Assembly: GCA_016700055.1 (NCBI GenBank)
Contig: CP064997.1
Coordinates: forward strand, 434,001-498,000
DNA length: 64,000 bases
Direction: 5' to 3'
From: Actinomycetota bacterium
Lineage (GTDB): Bacteria; Actinomycetota; Acidimicrobiia; Acidimicrobiales; Ilumatobacteraceae
The notes under the pieces were generated by a model, which was not told the DNA's origin, searched no databases, and saw nothing but the letters and a program-made list of their open reading frames with translations. Shown here piece by piece: positions 63,454-64,000 of the stretch. Numbering within the stretch: position 1 is the stretch's first letter; each line of letters starts with the position of its first letter. A program made the position numbers and the translations under genes.

Positions 63454-64000
63454 CTACCCCGAGCGCGCCTCGCGACGATTGCCGGCGAGCGTTCCGATGA
63501 CGAGGATCGCGATGGCCACCAGCATGACGAGGGTGGCGATCACGTGCACTTGGGGTGGGATCTCGACGCGCGACGAGTCGAAGATCTCGCGGGGGAACGT
63601 CGACACGTCCCCGGCGACGAACGAGGTGATGATGTAGTCGTCGATGGACAGCGCGAGCGACAGCAAGAACGCGGCGACCACACCGGGCACGATCATCGGC
63701 AGCGTGATCTTCACGAACGTCCGTAGCGGCGGCGACCCGAGGTCCGCGGCGGCGTCTTCGAGTGACCAGTCGAGGCCACGGGTGCGTGCCTTCACGGTGA
63801 GCGCGACGAACGACAGGCAGAACATCGTGTGCGCGATGACGATCGTCCAAAAGCCGCGGTCGACCCCCTGGTTGAAGAACAGGGTGAAGAGCGATGCGCC
63901 CATGACGATCTCGGGGGTCGTCAGCGGCAGCACCAGCAGCAGGTTGATCGCCGCCCCGCCGCGCATCCGGTAGCGGGAGATGGCAAGGGCGACGAGCGCG
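63454..64000 (-). CDS. potC: ABC transporter permease, PotC-like (5' part outside window)
   Basis: At least 182 codons are visible and the frame stays open to base 64000, so the N-terminus is outside. Membrane segments include INLLLVLPLTTPEIVMGASL, FWTIVIAHTMFCLSFVALTV and VVAAFLLSLALSIDDYIITS; the EAA loop reads EDAAADLGSPPLRTFVKITL, the contact with the ATPase. SIDDYIITSF and TTPEIVMG are typical of the spermidine/putrescine PotC group. Its ATPase and binding protein must lie beyond the right edge. Confidence 0.9.
   Translation of the reverse strand, partial: ALVALAISRYRMRGGAAINLLLVLPLTTPEIVMGASLFTLFFNQGVDRGFWTIVIAHTMFCLSFVALTVKARTRGLDWSLEDAAADLGSPPLRTFVKITLPMIVPGVVAAFLLSLALSIDDYIITSFVAGDVSTFPREIFDSSRVEIPPQVHVIATLVMLVAIAILVIGTLAGNRREARSG

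Overview
The window is a GC-rich (roughly 70%) bacterial chromosome segment with dense gene packing and no mobile element, phage or CRISPR array that I can see. Several markers point to the phylum Actinobacteria: mycothiol synthase (MshD), a class II DAHP synthase, a LigB-type ATP-dependent DNA ligase, a DUF3499-type protein, the lexA / LysM protein / nrdR order known from mycobacteria, and many start codons that sit 6-9 bases after a TANNNT -10 element, which is the layout of leaderless mRNAs. The absence of closer matches to well-studied genera and the overall gene order make me suspect Acidimicrobiia (Ilumatobacter-like), but that is inference only.

Layout. 1-5,300: the end of an ABC ATPase, a small membrane protein, fumarase, a zinc-ribbon protein, a translationally coupled pair of a BNR beta-propeller and a ThiS/MoaD-like protein, and an epimerase. 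5,300-9,480: a ThDP enzyme, tRNA-Ala, and the nadD - LytR_C-like - rsfS operon. 9,480-16,000: an unusual sigma-70 factor, class II DAHP synthase, a serine hydrolase with a small partner, and a divergent thiolase / cytochrome P450 pair. 16,000-25,300: thymidine kinase, a phosphodiesterase-fold enzyme, a CapA-like protein, LigB, a VanY-like peptidase, and the B12-dependent ribonucleotide reductase nrdJ with its regulator nrdR. 25,300-26,540: the LysM / lexA SOS divergon. 26,570-39,690: a long minus-strand run reading (in transcription order) ppdK, terC, dnaG, rpoD, miaB, miaA, dapF, hflX, dapC and a membrane protein. 39,740-50,200: an M50 protease, then hisI-trpE-ygfZ, a GroES paralogue, an aldo-keto reductase with a VOC protein, and hisCBHAF with a homocysteine methyltransferase at its end. 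50,260-64,000: nth, mshD and an M3 peptidase, rlmN, SPFH/NfeD with a kinase-like protein, an M23 peptidase, an ABC ATPase, tRNA-Val, a J-domain membrane protein, a 2-hydroxyacid dehydrogenase and a PotC-like permease that leaves the window.

Regulation visible in sequence: the lexA and LysM promoters each carry LexA-type operators (CGAAC-N4-GTTCG) inside or touching their core elements; nrdJ has a strong TTGACA-N18-TGTAAT promoter with two NrdR-box-like sites 42 bp apart; ATGA / GTGA / TTGA stop-start overlaps tie together most operons. A 47-51 bp palindrome with a conserved 21-nt loop occurs twice, in opposite orientations, after minus-strand genes. The best candidates for something undescribed are that palindrome, a compact set of inverted repeats (14-bp closing stem) between nrdJ and nrdR, the propeller/ubiquitin-like pair, a sigma factor with an eroded region 4.2, and a J-domain gene whose only plausible start is ATC.
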